Source of the DNA: Delphinus delphis
Lineage: Eukaryota > Chordata > Mammalia > Artiodactyla > Delphinidae
Direction of reading: 5' to 3'
DNA: 64,000 bases
NCBI RefSeq assembly: GCF_949987515.2
Contig: NC_082686.1
Span: 49,081,559 to 49,145,558 of the forward strand
Notes under the pieces: generated by a model
The model's database searches: none
Told to the model about the DNA's origin: nothing
What the model saw: the letters and a program-made list of their open reading frames with translations, nothing else
Shown: positions 33,279 to 45,160 of the stretch, one piece after another
Numbering within the stretch: the first letter of the stretch is position 1
Layout: the number at the start of each line of letters is the position of its first letter
Translations under genes and position numbers: made by a program

Positions 33279-33980
33279 ACTGTGTCTGGAGGGTGCTGAG
33301 CTGGGGGCAGTATGGAAGACACTTTGTCCTCTCTGTGTGGCCCTCTCTATGTCTCATCACCCCTTACCTTCACCTCGCCCATTCCCCCTGCCCCCTGCAG
33401 AACCATTCTGTCCTCTGTCTCTTCACTGTTCCTTCTTTCCGTCCACGGTATCAGAATATCTGTCTTCAATTAGCACCACTGCTGCTTTGGTTAAGTATCC
33501 ATTTGTCTCTGTTATGAATGCTAAAATTCTGATAGTTTATCAACATCACTAGTTCTTGTCTTTCCATAAGGCTAGCTGTTCAATACAGGGTGCTGGAAGG
33601 CATTATACACTCTTAGGAATGTTTCTAGCCTTCTGAAGAACAGAGGCCCAAATTACATGGCGAGCAGAAACAAAGCCATTATGAGGACCCAGGTTTCTGG
33701 GCCAGTGATCTTCCATCTTCATCTTAGCTTCTGTCTTCACTTCTCAAAGCTTAAGCCTGGGGAAAGAGGTGGCGAAGGCCCTGAATAATGGGCTCAAAAT
33801 ATAACACGCTACAGCTTCCAAAGGGTAACTTGTTAACAGCTTTCTTAATGAAACCACAGGTCTGGTCCAGTTGGTTCAACACCCTGCTTGAATTAGGCAG
33901 CCTTTGGATTCAATTCTATGATTGTTTGCTGGTATGATGATTCACCTAATGGAGAAATTGATTAAGAACATTAAAAGAAT
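32700..33980. other. No recognised gene; one (GT)n tract
   Basis: Unique-looking DNA apart from the microsatellite at 33243-33277. Confidence 0.4.
33243..33277. repeat. (GT)17 microsatellite
   Basis: Uninterrupted GT dinucleotides; likely polymorphic. It makes poly-(VC) shadow frames that are not genes. Confidence 0.97.
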
Positions 33981-33984
33981 TTAA

Positions 33985-35095
33985 AAATTGTGGTAAAATA
34001 CACTTGACATAAAATTTACCATCTTAACCATTTTAAGTGTACCGTTCAGTAGTGTAAAGTGTATTCACATTGTTGTACAACCAATCTCCAGAACTTTTCA
34101 TCCTGCAAAAGTGAAACTCTATAACCGTTAAAACCAACTCCACATTCTCCCTTGCCCTAAGCTCTGGGCAACCAACATTCTACTTTCTGTCTCTACAAAT
34201 ATGACTGCTCTAGGTACCTCATATTAGTGGAATTGTACAATATTTGTCTTTTGTGACTGGCTTATTTCACTTACCGTAAAGTCCTCAGGGTTCGTCCATG
34301 TTGTAACATTCGTCAGAATTCCCTTCCTTTTTAGGGCTGAGTAATATTTCATCGTAGGTATACACAATATGTTGTCTATCCAATCACCCACTGATGGACA
34401 CTTGGCTGCTTCCACCTTTTGGCTGAACTGTGAATAATGCTGTTATATACACGTGTGTACAAGTATCTGTTTGAGTCCCTACTTTCAATTCTTTTGGGCA
34501 CATACCCATAAATGGAAATGCTGGATCATATGGTAACTCTATTTTTAGTTTTTTGAGGACCTGTCATCCTGTCTTCCATAGAAACTGCACCATTTTACAT
34601 TCCCACCAATAGTGCACAAATGTTTCAATTTTTCCACATCCATACAAACACTTGTTATTTTTATTTATTTATTTATTTTTGCGGTACACGGGCCTCTCAC
34701 TGTTGTGGCCTCTCCTGTTGTGGAGCACAGGCTCCGGATGCACAGGCCCAGCAGCCATGGCTCACAGGCCTAGCTGCTCCGCGGCATGTGGGATCTTCCC
34801 GGACTGGGGCACGAACCCGTGTCCCCTGCATCGGCAGGCAGACTCTCAACCACTGCGCCACCAGGGAAGCCCCTAGTTATTTATTTTTCATAGTAGCCTA
34901 CCTAATGTGTGTGAGGTGGCAGCTCACTGTGGTTTTGACATGCACTTCCCTGATGATTAGTGATGGTGAACATTTTTTTCATGTGCTTATGGGCCACTTG
35001 TATGTCTTCTTTAGAGAAATGTCTAGTCAAGTCCTGTGCCCTTTATTTAATTGGGTTGCTTGTTTTTCATTGTTGTTGAGATCAAGAACGTTTAA
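33985..35095 (-). mobile_element. Ancient L1 3' part, interrupted by a SINE
   Basis: Complement of an old L1M 3' UTR and ORF2 end: AAATACACTTGACATAAAAT, TAAGTGTACCGTTCAGTAGT, ATGGACACTTGGCTGCTTCC, then after the SINE TTCCCTGATGATTAGTGATG and TTTAGAGAAATGTCTAGTCA. No intact frame. Confidence 0.75.
34655..34875 (-). mobile_element. CHR-2-type SINE, short form
   Basis: Tail TTTATTTATTTATTTTTGCG on plus, body, and head complement ending GCCACCAGGGAAGCCCC. The TSD is diverged (TTGTTATTTTTATTT / TAGTTATTTATTTTT). It sits in an ancient L1. Confidence 0.88.
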
Positions 35096-35099
35096 AGAT

Positions 35100-36525
35100 T
35101 TTTGCAGTGTGTATCCAGAGCTACACTGTAGGGTTTATTTAAGTCCAAGGCTTTTAATTTTTCTCCAGTGACTCTGTCATAGTCCCTGTTGTGAAACACA
35201 ATGGGCTCCTTGAGGTAAATTCCATGTTTAGGTAGCATTTAATGTGGCTTTCCCAGTTTTTAATTTTAACTTATGATAATTTGGGTCAGATTTTTTACAT
35301 AAACCGGGTGCTACATCTCTTGACATAGCAAAGCATATCTGTTATTCTCTGTGCTGATGACATGGTTCTAGGCTGAATGGTTGATTTCATCAGGAGGAAC
35401 AGCTAAGTGTCAAGTATGCCATCTTTAGAATGCATTCCTGTGAGGCAGAACTACACAGCTCTGTTGAAGAGCTAAGTGTAGCTATGTTCCAGGGGTACTG
35501 AGGGTGGTGGTGTGTGTTTTGGGACCAACACCACCCCTTGGAACCTAGGAGATTTAATTCTGCTCCAAGTTGATGGCTCCACAGGGACCCCATTGAGGTT
35601 CGTAAGTGGGAGGTACAGTTGGTTGCTAGCTTCTCTCTTAAAAATCTTTCAGGCCAAAGATATCTCTTAAGTGCTGTAGGTACAGAAATTTAGGGCTTTG
35701 CTCTACTTTTTAGTGTCTTGAGGGCAGATCCAAACGTGCTTTTTTGAGAAAAGTCTTGTGTACCTATAGATGTTCTTAGCCCACTCTGCATTAAGGCCTT
35801 ACCAAAGGGCAAGAGCATAAATGGGACTCTCTGGTTTCCTAACTGTCTACATGTCTGGGGTCTAAGCATGAGAATCTCCTTTCAGTCAGCCACAGAGAAT
35901 AGGTAGGGAAATTATGAAGTCATCAGTAAACTCAGTTTTGGAATTGTCTTCTATAGGTACCTTGTGAAAGCCCTGATGAGAAAAATGGTATGTGAGAAGA
36001 ATAGCCAAAGAGAGATACTAAACATTCGTTTCTTTAGCTTCTCTGGGCGACTTTCTGGTATCGAGTTGCAGTACCTCAAACTTGGGTCTGCATATATTGT
36101 TCTGGTGCCACACAGAAATTCTGGGCCCAAACTAAAACCTAACAACATTCCTTCAACTTTTATTGAGCCCCTCTATAAGAAATAGCACGTACGGAGCATC
36201 TTGGATTCTTTTTACCTTTCTTTTCCTTTCTTTATAGGGGGTAAAACTACAATAAGCACTGTGCTGTTATTATGTATGTAAAGTGATTCATAGTAAATTA
36301 TTTTCAGAGCCAGAAAAAGAAAAAAGACTGTTCCAAAAGCAGTTTTGCTTTCTTTTTTTTTTAAAACAAAAATAAAATTATGTAATCCTGTGAATTTCTT
36401 TGCTTCTGCCTTTGCTGTCAGGAAGGTGAGTTTTAAAGTCAATTATTTTTTTTAATCGAATATTTTTTGATATAAGTATTTGCTGACCTTGTTTTTTATT
36501 TGTTTTGTGTATTCTTATTTTTTTT
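35100..36525. other. No recognised feature
   Basis: Unique-looking AT-rich DNA; short frames without motifs. Confidence 0.4.
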
Positions 36526-36529
36526 TTAA

Positions 36530-36955
36530 AAGGTGCTGGCAGGGTTGATTTCTTCTGAGGTCTCTCTCCTTAGCTTGTAGATGGCTGGCTTCTCCCTGTT
36601 TCCTCACATGGCCTTTCTTTTTTTCTGAAAAAGATTTATTTATTATTTATTTATTTATTTAATTTATTTTTAGCTGCGTCAGGTCTTAGTTGCGGCATAC
36701 AGGATGTTCGCTGAAGCGTGTGGGATCTTTCATTGTGGCGTGAGGGCTCTTCGTTGTTGTGCATGGGCTTCTCTCTAGTTGTGGCACGCAGGCTCATTAG
36801 TTGTGGCATGCGGTCTGCCCGTGGCATGTGAGATCTTAGTTCCCTGACCAGGGATTGAACCCGCGTCCCCTGCATTGGAAGGCGGATTCTTTATCACTGA
36901 ACCACTAGGGGGAGTCCCTGGGGAGTCCCCTCACATGGCCTTTCTTATGTGTTGT
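36530..36955 (-). mobile_element. MLT1-like LTR fragment split by a SINE
   Basis: Plus strand GGTGCTGGCAGGGTTGATTT, TTCTGAGGTCTCTCTCCTTA and CTTGTAGATGGCTGGCTTCT are the complement of an MLT1A-type LTR interior. The fragment resumes briefly after the SINE. Non-coding. Confidence 0.65.
36620..36928 (-). mobile_element. CHR-1-type SINE
   Basis: Left A/T-rich tail, TTAGCTGCGTCAGGTCTTAG body on plus and head complement at about 36890-36918. Perfect 18-bp TSD CCTCACATGGCCTTTCTT at 36602-36619 and 36929-36946. The head end carries a small extra duplication (GGGAGTCCC repeated). Confidence 0.92.
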
Positions 36956-38520
36956 GTATTCTTTTTAAACAGGTTCACTGAGGTATAATTTACCATAATA
37001 ACAAGCCATTTAAACTGTACAGTTCAATGATTTTTAGCAAATTTATAGAGTTGTGCAACTATCATCACAACCTGATTTTAGAATAATTTCATCATCCCCA
37101 AAGATCCCTTCCCCCAGCCCCAGACAACCACTAACCTATTTTCTGCCTCTATAGATTTGCCTACTCTGGATATTTCACGTAAATGGAATCATACAATATG
37201 TGGCCTTTGTGATTGGCTCCTTTCATTGAGCATGATGTTTTCCAGGTTCATCCACACTGTAGCATATATCAGTACTTTATTCCTTTTTATTGCTGAATAA
37301 TATTCCATTGTATGCATGTACCACATTTTGTTTATCTATTAGTCAGTTGATGGGCATATGTATTGTTTCCAGGTGTTGGTCATTATGAATAATGCTGCTA
37401 AGAACATTCACTTACTAGTCTTTGTATAGATGTATATTTTTATTTCTCTTTGGTAGATACCTAGGAGTAGAATTGCTGAGTCTTATGGTTAATCTATGTT
37501 TAACTTTTTAAGAAACTACCCAACTGTTTTCCAAAGTAATGGTACCATTTAACAATTCCACCAACAATGTATAAAGGTTCTAGTTTTGCCATGTCCTCAC
37601 CAACACTTGATATTGTATGCCTTTTGGGTTATAGTAATTTTAGTAGATGTGAAGTAATGTCTCACTGCAACTTTAATTTGGATTTCCCTAGTGACAGATG
37701 ATGTTAAGTATCTTTTCATGTACTTATTGGTCATTCATGTATCTTCTTTAATGAAATGTTTATTTAAATCTTTTGTCTATATTTTAATTGTCTTGTCTTA
37801 TTTGTCGGTTGGTCTTATGTGTTGGTTGGTCTTATTTGTATATTTAATTGTCTTGTCTTGGTTTTTTGTCTTTTTTTTTTTTTTTTTTTTTTTGTGGTAC
37901 GCAGGCCTCTCAGTGTTGTGGCCTCTCCTGTTGCGGAGCACAGGCTCCGTACACGCAGGCTCAGCGGCCATGGCTCACGGGCCTAGCTGCTCTGCGGCAT
38001 GTGGGATCTTCCCGGACCGGGGCACGAACCCGTGTCCCCTGCATCAGCAGGCGGACTCTCAACCACTGTGCCACCAGGGAAGCCCTGGTTATTTGTCTTA
38101 TCATTAAATTGTAGGAGCTCTTTATGTATTCTGGATGTAAGTATTTTATCAGATAGATGACTTGCAAATATTATCTCCCAGTTTGCGGTTTGCCTTTTTA
38201 TTTTCTTATAGTGTCTTTTTGAAGTGCCAAATTTTAAAATTTTGGTGAAGTCCAATTCATCAATTTTTTCTTTGTATATCATGCTTTTGATATCATATCT
38301 AAGAAATCTTTGCCTAGCCCAAGGTCACAGAGATGTTCTCCTATGTTTTCTTCTAAAAGTTGTATAGTTTTAGTTCTTACGTATAGTAAAAGAAGTTAGT
38401 TAAGTCTGTTATTCATTTTTAGCTAATTTTTGTTGTATGGTGTGAAGTAAGGGTCCAAATTCATCCTTTTCCTCATGAATATCTAATGGTCCCAGCAGAA
38501 TTTGTTGAAAAGATGGCTTG
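36956..38520 (-). mobile_element. Ancient L1 3' part, interrupted by a SINE
   Basis: Complement of an old L1: AAACTGTACAGTTCAATGAT (3' UTR), ATGGAATCATACAATATGTG, ATTCCATTGTATGCATGTAC, then ORF2 regions to GGTCCCAGCAGAATTTGTTG. Stops throughout. Confidence 0.8.
37873..38085 (-). mobile_element. CHR-2-type SINE, short form
   Basis: T-run of about 23, then GTGGTACGCAGGCCTCTCAG on plus, body, head complement ending CCACCAGGGAAGCC. TSD TGGTTTTTTGTCTT (37859-37872) / TGGTTATTTGTCTT (38086-38099). Confidence 0.93.
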
Positions 38521-39685
38521 TGTAATTGTTGACTCTGCTTTTATTACATTTATGCCTTTCAAGAAAAGGTGAAGTAGGTAGGGCATAAAGAATTAATGTC
38601 TGTACGAAGATAAAGAGACTTCTGTGTTGGAGTTTTAAGTACTTACATGAGAGAACGAGCATCTGGCTGATGTTTTAAAGAATAAATTGAACCAAGATTT
38701 TATTTTGTTTCCTTCATCTCCCCTGTTCCCTCCCCAACCCTGCACTGAACATCTGCTTCTCTCCTGTGAGAGGAAGTGAAAGTGGCATAAACACAAATAT
38801 CTTTACTGTGCCGTTCCCATTTAAGAAAAAAAAAAGTCCCACTCTGCTGCGTCAGTTTATTACTGAATTACCCTTTACCAACAATTCTATTGCAATATTT
38901 GGAAGTTGACTTTCCCCAGGAAGCAGAACTGCTATTCCTGGTTCTCGGTGTTATGTAATAAATCTAGCTGGTCACTTTTAAGGATGCTAACAGGAGCCGT
39001 GAGAGACCATCCCTCAATATCACAGAACTCTTCTTTATATTTGATTTATGGATGAATTTCTCACAAGAAATGTCTTAGGAGATATCGCTAGAGTTGGGAA
39101 CCCTCCACATCCAGATCCTACATGTATCTATGATAATAGGTAGAGGTAACCGCAAATAAGAATAGGTTCAATTGCCTTCTGGGGTTAACGGATACAAGGT
39201 AGCAAAAGCAGCATCCTTGGGGAAGTCTGTCTCTAGAAAAATACTATCCATCTGCTCTCTTAAGTCTTTACAAAGAACAGGATGATTACATCTTCCTTTA
39301 TGGAAATTTACTGAGTTCCTCTGTTTTATGGTGCTGACTTAGCAGCTATAACTTGGGCCCTTTTCTACTCTGGCTTTGCCAAAGATCTGTCACAATCAGG
39401 GCTGTGGCATAATAATAAAAAAAATAATAAGGTAATATGTATATAGATATTATTATCTACAAGACACTCATTTCCTGCCTTACATATATTAACTCATTTA
39501 ACCGTGCGTGCCCTGGGGCATACCTTAAAACTGGCATTGTTGAAGGGAGTATGTATAGAAGTAACTGAGGTGGTTATTTGGAGAATGGTAAACTCCCTCT
39601 CATCAAATAGCTTCAACCAGAGAAAAGTCTTGAAATGTTGGTTGAGGGATAAAGTTGAACAGCAGTGTCCTTTATTTTATTTTTT
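38521..39685. other. No recognised feature
   Basis: Unique-looking DNA with short AAT-rich runs near 39410-39440. Confidence 0.4.
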
Positions 39686-39689
39686 TAAA

Positions 39690-39785
39690 GGTAGGTATTA
39701 TTTTTATTATTTCCATTTTATAGATAAGGAACCTAAAGCACAGAGAGGTTAAGCTGCTTGTGCAAGCTCACACAGCTAATGATAA
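39690..39785 (-). mobile_element. MIR fragment
   Basis: CATTTTATAGATAAGGAACC, AAAGCACAGAGAGGTTAAGC and CTCACACAGCTAATG match the complement of the MIR core. Confidence 0.7.
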
Positions 39786-39787
39786 TA

Positions 39788-39995
39788 ACAGAGCACTTAG
39801 TATAATCACAGTTCTGAGTGCTTTATATGTAATAATACCATTTGATTCTCACCTGTGTGATAGATGATGACATGGTCCCCATTTAAAAATGGATAAACTG
39901 AGGTCCAGAAGGGTTTAGTAACTTGCCCAAGGTTACACAGCTAGTAAGTGGCAAAGCTGGGATTTGAATCTGGATAGTCTGGGTCTAGGCAGCAG
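39788..39995 (-). mobile_element. MIR SINE
   Basis: Landmarks TTCTGAGTGCTTTATATGTA, GGATAAACTGAGGTCCAGAA, AACTTGCCCAAGGTTACACA and GCTAGTAAGTGGCAAAGCTG. A good MIR match lying head to tail with another MIR piece. Confidence 0.85.
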
Positions 39996-39999
39996 TATC

Positions 40000-40630
40000 C
40001 TTTTTTGAGTCCCATATTTTTTCAGTTCTAGAACTCATTGGAGGGGTTCATCACCTGATTTGGTTAGACATATTCTTTTCATCTCCTTCCACAAGGATCT
40101 CCAGAATCTCTATCCTCCCACATCTCCAGGCATCTACTTTAGTAGCCCGGCACTCAAGAGCAATGCAAGTCTTGCCCTTGGCAGGCTGGGTCCCTCTTGG
40201 TACCTTCCTGCACTGTGTTCCGGTGTGGCAGCCATTTGCTGGAACAGGGCAGTTTCAGCATCTAGGGGAAGGTCCCCCAAAATTCTGACCTACTGTTGGT
40301 CAGAACTAAGAATTCCAGTTAGCTTAAGATTTAGTTAGCATACACACATTCTGGCTTCCTCTAAGCTTTTAGCCAGTTTTTTTTTTTTTTTTTTTTTTTT
40401 AATTAGTATAAGATTCAGGAGCAAGTTTTTTGGGAGGAAAGAAAAGTACAGGAGAGATTCTGAGGGCACAGGGTGTCTGAAATAGCAAGGGGAGCCAGGG
40501 AAGGGAGGAAAAGTTGGAGAGCCTTTGTCTACCTCAAAATTTTGCTGAGTGCCTCACCCTGATAGTAGGGGTGATAGATATGCAGGAAGGTCCTGCATTG
40601 CTGCCCCCAAATTAGGGGGCACACACCTTT
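40000..40630. other. No recognised gene; poly(T) at 40377-40400
   Basis: Unique-looking DNA with a 24-T run that is not clearly attached to a retroelement. Confidence 0.4.
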
Positions 40631-40635
40631 GTTGT

Positions 40636-41351
40636 GTGTCACAGGAGAATGACTCAAATGGTGGAAATGTCCAAACAAATAAGAAAGGAGATAGGTTATT
40701 ACACATGGGGTTTAAGAACTAGTTTTGGACAGGTGGTACCTGGTGGCACCAGGGAAAATATGCCTTTGGTGGCTTCTCTTTCACTGATGCATTAGGACTT
40801 ATCTTGCTAAACTGGGAACATGACCAAAATGTCCTTAACATTCCCCTCAGGTTGACTAAAGTTTAGACAGTCTTCTTCCTGACTATAAGGTCACTGACCT
40901 CTCTTTTCTTAGAGCATTTACTTTAGAAAACTTGCAATTGTAAATTCTTTGCTCATTTGAGATGTAAATCTTTTCCTAGCCTCTTGCCTGCTTTACAATT
41001 GAAGACCATCTTTGTCAAGGACCTGGGAGCCATCATGTGAAATATAATCATCAAGAAAGATGGCACCCAGATCTCCTGGTCTCTGTGGGAGGCTAGGGGC
41101 CACCTAATTTGATCAGCCTGTGTCAATTAGCAAACACAAATGGCCTAATCCCATTGACCAATCTCTCCAATAACATCCTTCAGTATTTTTCCAGTAGCTC
41201 GCTTTAGCACTTAAAAACTCTCCTGCTTTTTGTTTCTAAGGAAGTTGAGTTCAGTCTCTCCGCCCTAGTGCAAGAGAGCTGACCCCTATTGCGATATTGA
41301 ATAAAATCTTCTTTGTTAGTAAACTCTGTTCTCTGAAATTTTTCTTTGACA
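40636..41351 (+). mobile_element. Probable ERV1-like solo LTR
   Basis: Begins near TGTGTCACAGGAGAATGAC and ends near TTTCTTTGACA, consistent with TG...CA. Near the 3' end are CTCTCCTGCTTTTTGTTTCT and an AATAAA at 41300-41305, about 50 bp before the end, as in class I LTRs. No coding sequence and no clear TSD. The exact family and borders are uncertain. Confidence 0.5.
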
Positions 41352-41572
41352 TGTAGAGACTTGAACAGTATTTTATCTAAACTGATTCTCAGTGAGTTTG
41401 GAAAGCCATTAACCAAGAGGACAGGATAACTTTATCACAGTATACTATTATTTGGGCTCATTACTGGGGATCTGCTACATAAAACATTTGATGTGTTATT
41501 AGTCACTTACAATAAACTCAAAATCAAAGCCAGAAAGCTTCTCATCTTTCTTTGCCATATACATATATGTTT

Positions 41573-41655
41573 GGGCTATCTTGTATATATATGCATATAC
41601 ATATGTATATATATGTATATACATACACACACAATTTCACACACACACACAATTA
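41573..41655. repeat. (TATATG)n / (CA)n compound microsatellite
   Basis: TATATATATGCATATACATA and related units followed by two short CA runs. Confidence 0.9.
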
Positions 41656-41659
41656 GTAA

Positions 41660-41865
41660 TAGCTATCATTTTTTGTAGGCCTACTGTGTGCTAGGCGCTG
41701 TGTACTTTATGTATACAGTACTTTACAAACATTTCCTCATTTAATCCTTACAGCATTTCTATGAGCTAGGTACCATTATTTATTTCACAGATGAGAAGCT
41801 GAGGCTGAATCAAGTAACTACCTCAATTGCTCTCAGAGTGGGATTTGAACCCAATCCATCAATCT
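41660..41865 (-). mobile_element. MIR SINE
   Basis: CTACTGTGTGCTAGGCGCTG, CCTCATTTAATCCTTACAGC, CAGATGAGAAGCTGAGGCTG and GTGGGATTTGAACCCAATCC fit the MIR complement. Confidence 0.8.
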
Positions 41866-41869
41866 ACAA

Positions 41870-43275
41870 ATCATGGCGTCAGGGTTTTAATGGCTGTCCT
41901 TCAAGGAGTCACTGAGCTACCTCATTAGGATTCTGGCCCAGAGGAAAACTCATATTTCCACAAGGGATTAAGGAAGAGCTTCTGTTAAATTGTACCTCCA
42001 TCCCACCTCCCAGAGGCGTTGTAGAAGATTTTGCCATTCCTTAGAGGACCCATCTCAAAGTGTGCCCCAGCTCCCCACTTCCCCTGTATCTGTCACCTGA
42101 ATTTCTGCTTTGTGGTCTGGCCCAATCTCTTGGAGCAGCCATTCTGATCTTCATTTCAAGGTTGCTCTGACAAGGACAGCTGGGGTTTCCTCTGGTGCTT
42201 CCAGCACATGCTGTGTATTCCCTCATTGGACCATGAGGATGGTAGCAATTTCCTCTCTGACTCGTGCTTAGGAGGAGGTTCCAACGTTTCCTCTGTCATT
42301 CTCTCAACACTCTGTCCTCTTGGTAGCACTTGGGTGATGAATACAACTCAAACAATGCACTGTGATATCACCAGCTCACAAGTGATGACATCAGAAGGCA
42401 CACCAATAACCAGAGCACAAGGAAGCAGACAGCAATGGTTTCTATTGATACTTATTTCAAAATATCAGCAGTGCCAGAAAATAAATCCCTGTTAAGAAAA
42501 CCTAAGTCTTTCTAGTTTCCAATTTTTTAATGAGATGGAAGGAAAAAGACCTTTCTAGAACTGACTAACTTCAGCACTGTTTATATTAGAGTCTGTGCTT
42601 GAAAGTATCACAGACAAAATTTCAGAAGCATCACGATGCCTAGAGAAAGTATCGATGGGACAGTGAACGGCTCCATGAGCTGAGGTAGGCGGTAGGTCAT
42701 GTTTTTACTGCATAGCCCACCCCTCTCATGTGGAGCACAGTGAGGTTTTATTCTGTGAACCTGTGGAAAGCACCTTGCAGGTTTATGAACCCGGGCCACT
42801 TGGATTCAGGGGAGCAGTGGTGAGGTCACAAAAATGTTTTGCCTCCAACTTTTCTCCTTCTCCCTATTGGAGGGGCTCCCTTCTCACTAGGCCTCTACTA
42901 CACAGCGCTTGCTGCAGATTTAATGTAAGAATTTTATTTCTAATATTTATTACTGGTGTCACTAATAGATATTTTTCAGTGTGGATGAGATGTTTTATAG
43001 AAATCAACATATACTATCTTAGACAAGGAAAGTTAAAATGCCTTAAAATAATAACTTTCCCTAGCTGTAAGCACTTTGTGGAAAATTTGGAAAGTGTAGG
43101 AAGGATAGAAATTACTCGCAATCCCATTAACCCAGAAGCAACCATTGCGAATAGTTTTTTTTTTTTCTTTCGATATTTCATTCCGAAGCTCTGTTGTTTC
43201 CAAATATAAAGACTTGGTCCCTGCCCAGCAAGAACTTACAACATTAAGAGTAACACAAATGAGAAAAATTTAGAC
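41870..43275. other. No recognised feature
   Basis: Unique-looking DNA; the frame at 42730-43209 shows no known motif. Confidence 0.4.
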
Positions 43276-43281
43276 AAAATA

Positions 43282-43400
43282 CTGGGTCGGCCAAAAAGTT
43301 CATTTGGTTTTAAGTAAAAAAAAAAAAGACATTTTCATTTTCACAAGGAACTTTATTGAGTAACGTATTCACTAACCGAACGAATTTTTGGCCAACCCAG
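43282..43400. mobile_element. Mariner-derived MITE (119 bp)
   Basis: Inverted ends CTGGGTCGGCCAAAAAGTTC and (complement of the right end) CTGGGTTGGCCAAAAATTCG, with TA at both borders (43280-43281, 43401-43402), the target duplicated by mariners. Inside is only an A-run and AAGGAACTTTATTGAGTAAC; no transposase. Confidence 0.9.
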
Positions 43401-43404
43401 TAAG

Positions 43405-43705
43405 ATAAAAAACCAGGTGACATATAGAATAAGGATGATTATGATAGGAAATAGCAGCTCCGATTTTTCAGTGAACATATCTGCTTAATTTTTATATTAA
43501 AATGAGAAAATTATAAGATTCCACATAGAGCCAATTTAGGAAAATAGGTGGGTCTTTGAAGATTCCAGCGGACAAGCTACAGTTAATTAGTGGCTCTAAA
43601 ACAAGTGAATGAGCATCATGAAAACAGCTAATGAATACGCTGGGAATTAATCAGAAGCCTAGGAAGTCAGAAAACAAATCTAAGATATTGACTACATACT
43701 GTATA
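43405..43705. other. No recognised feature
   Basis: AT-rich unique-looking DNA. Confidence 0.4.
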
Positions 43706-43711
43706 TATATT

Positions 43712-44786
43712 TTTAACATCTTTATTGGAGTATAATTGCTTTACAATGTTGTGTTAGTTTCTACTTTATAACAAAGTGAATCAGCTATACATATACATAT
43801 ATCCCCATATCCCCTCCCTCTTGAGCCTCCCTCCCACCCTCCCTATCCCACCTCTCTAGGTGGTCACAAAGCACAGAGCTGATCTCCCTGTACTATGCGG
43901 CTGCTTCTCACTAGCTATCTATTTTATATTTGGGAATGAATATATGTCCATGCCACTCTCTCACTTCGTCCCAGCTTACCATTCCCCCTCCCCATGTCCT
44001 CAAGTCCATTCTCTACGTCTGCATATTTATTCCTGTCCTGCCCCTAGGTTCTTCAGAACTTTTTTTTTTATGTTCCATATATATGTGTTAGCATACGTAT
44101 TTGTTTTTCTCTTTCTGACTTAATTCACTCTGTATGACAGTCTATAGGTCCATCCACCTCACTACAAATAACTCAATTTCATTTCTTTTTATGGCTGAGT
44201 AATATTCCATTGTATATATCTGCCACATCTTCTTTATTCATTCATCTGTCGATGGACACTTAGGTTGCTTCCATGTCCTGGCTATTGTAAGTAGAGCTGC
44301 AATGAATATTGTGGTACATGACTCTTTCTGAATTGTAGTTTTCTCAGGGTATATGCCCAGTAGTGGGATTGCTGGGTCGTATGGTAGTTGTATTTTTAGT
44401 TTTTTAAGGAACTTCCATACTGTTCTCCATAGTGGCTGTACCAATTTACATTCCCACCAACAGTGCAAGAGGGTTCCATTTTCTCCACACCCTCTCAAGT
44501 ATTTATTGTTTGTAGAATTTTTGATGATGGCCATTCTGACTGGTGTGAGGTGATACCTCATTGTAGTTTTGATTTGCGTTCCTCTAATGATTAGTGATGA
44601 TGAGCATCCTTTCATGTGTTTGTTGGCAGTCTGTATATCTTCTTTGGAGAAATGTCTATTTAGGTCTTCATCCCAGTTTTGGATTGGGTTGTTTGTTTTT
44701 TTGATGTTGAGCTGCATGAGCTGCTTGTAAATTTTGGAGATTAATCCTCTGTCAGTCGCTTCATTTGCAAATATATTCTCCCATTC
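43712..44786 (-). mobile_element. Young L1 3' part (L1-C), 5'-truncated
   Basis: T-rich start then AACATCTTTATTGGAGTATA, 3' UTR, and an ORF2 C-terminal frame open from about 44801 to 44238. The 5' truncation point (CTCCCATTC at about 44777-44786) abuts the poly(T) of the next L1 (44787), so the two minus-strand L1s are in direct tandem. Confidence 0.92.
44238..44786 (-). pseudogene. L1-C ORF2 C-terminal remnant
   Basis: Reads [20 protein letters not shown] and later a cysteine segment [20 protein letters not shown]. Endonuclease and reverse transcriptase are absent through truncation. The frame breaks near the usual C-terminus. Confidence 0.88.
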
Positions 44787-45160
44787 TTTTTTTTTTAACA
44801 TCTTTATTGGAGTATAATTGCTTTACAATGGTATGTTAGTTTCAGCTTCACAACAAAATGAATCAGTTATATATATATACATATGTTCCCATATCTCTTC
44901 CTGCTTGCGTCTCGCTCCCTCCCACCCTCCCTATCCCACCCCTCCAGGTGGTCACAAAGCACCGAGCTGATCTCCCTGTGCTATGCGGCTGCTTCCCACT
45001 AGCTATCTACCTTACGTTTGGTAGTGTATATATGTCCATGCCTCTCTCTCGCTTTGTCACAGCTTACCCTTCCCCCTCCCCATATCCTTAAGTCCATTCT
45101 CTAGTAGGTCTGTGTCTTTATTCCTGTCTTACCCCTAGGTTCTTCATGACATTTTTTTTC

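Noticed and set aside
33191..33552. Open frames containing poly-(VC)
   Set aside because: Produced by the (GT)17 microsatellite.
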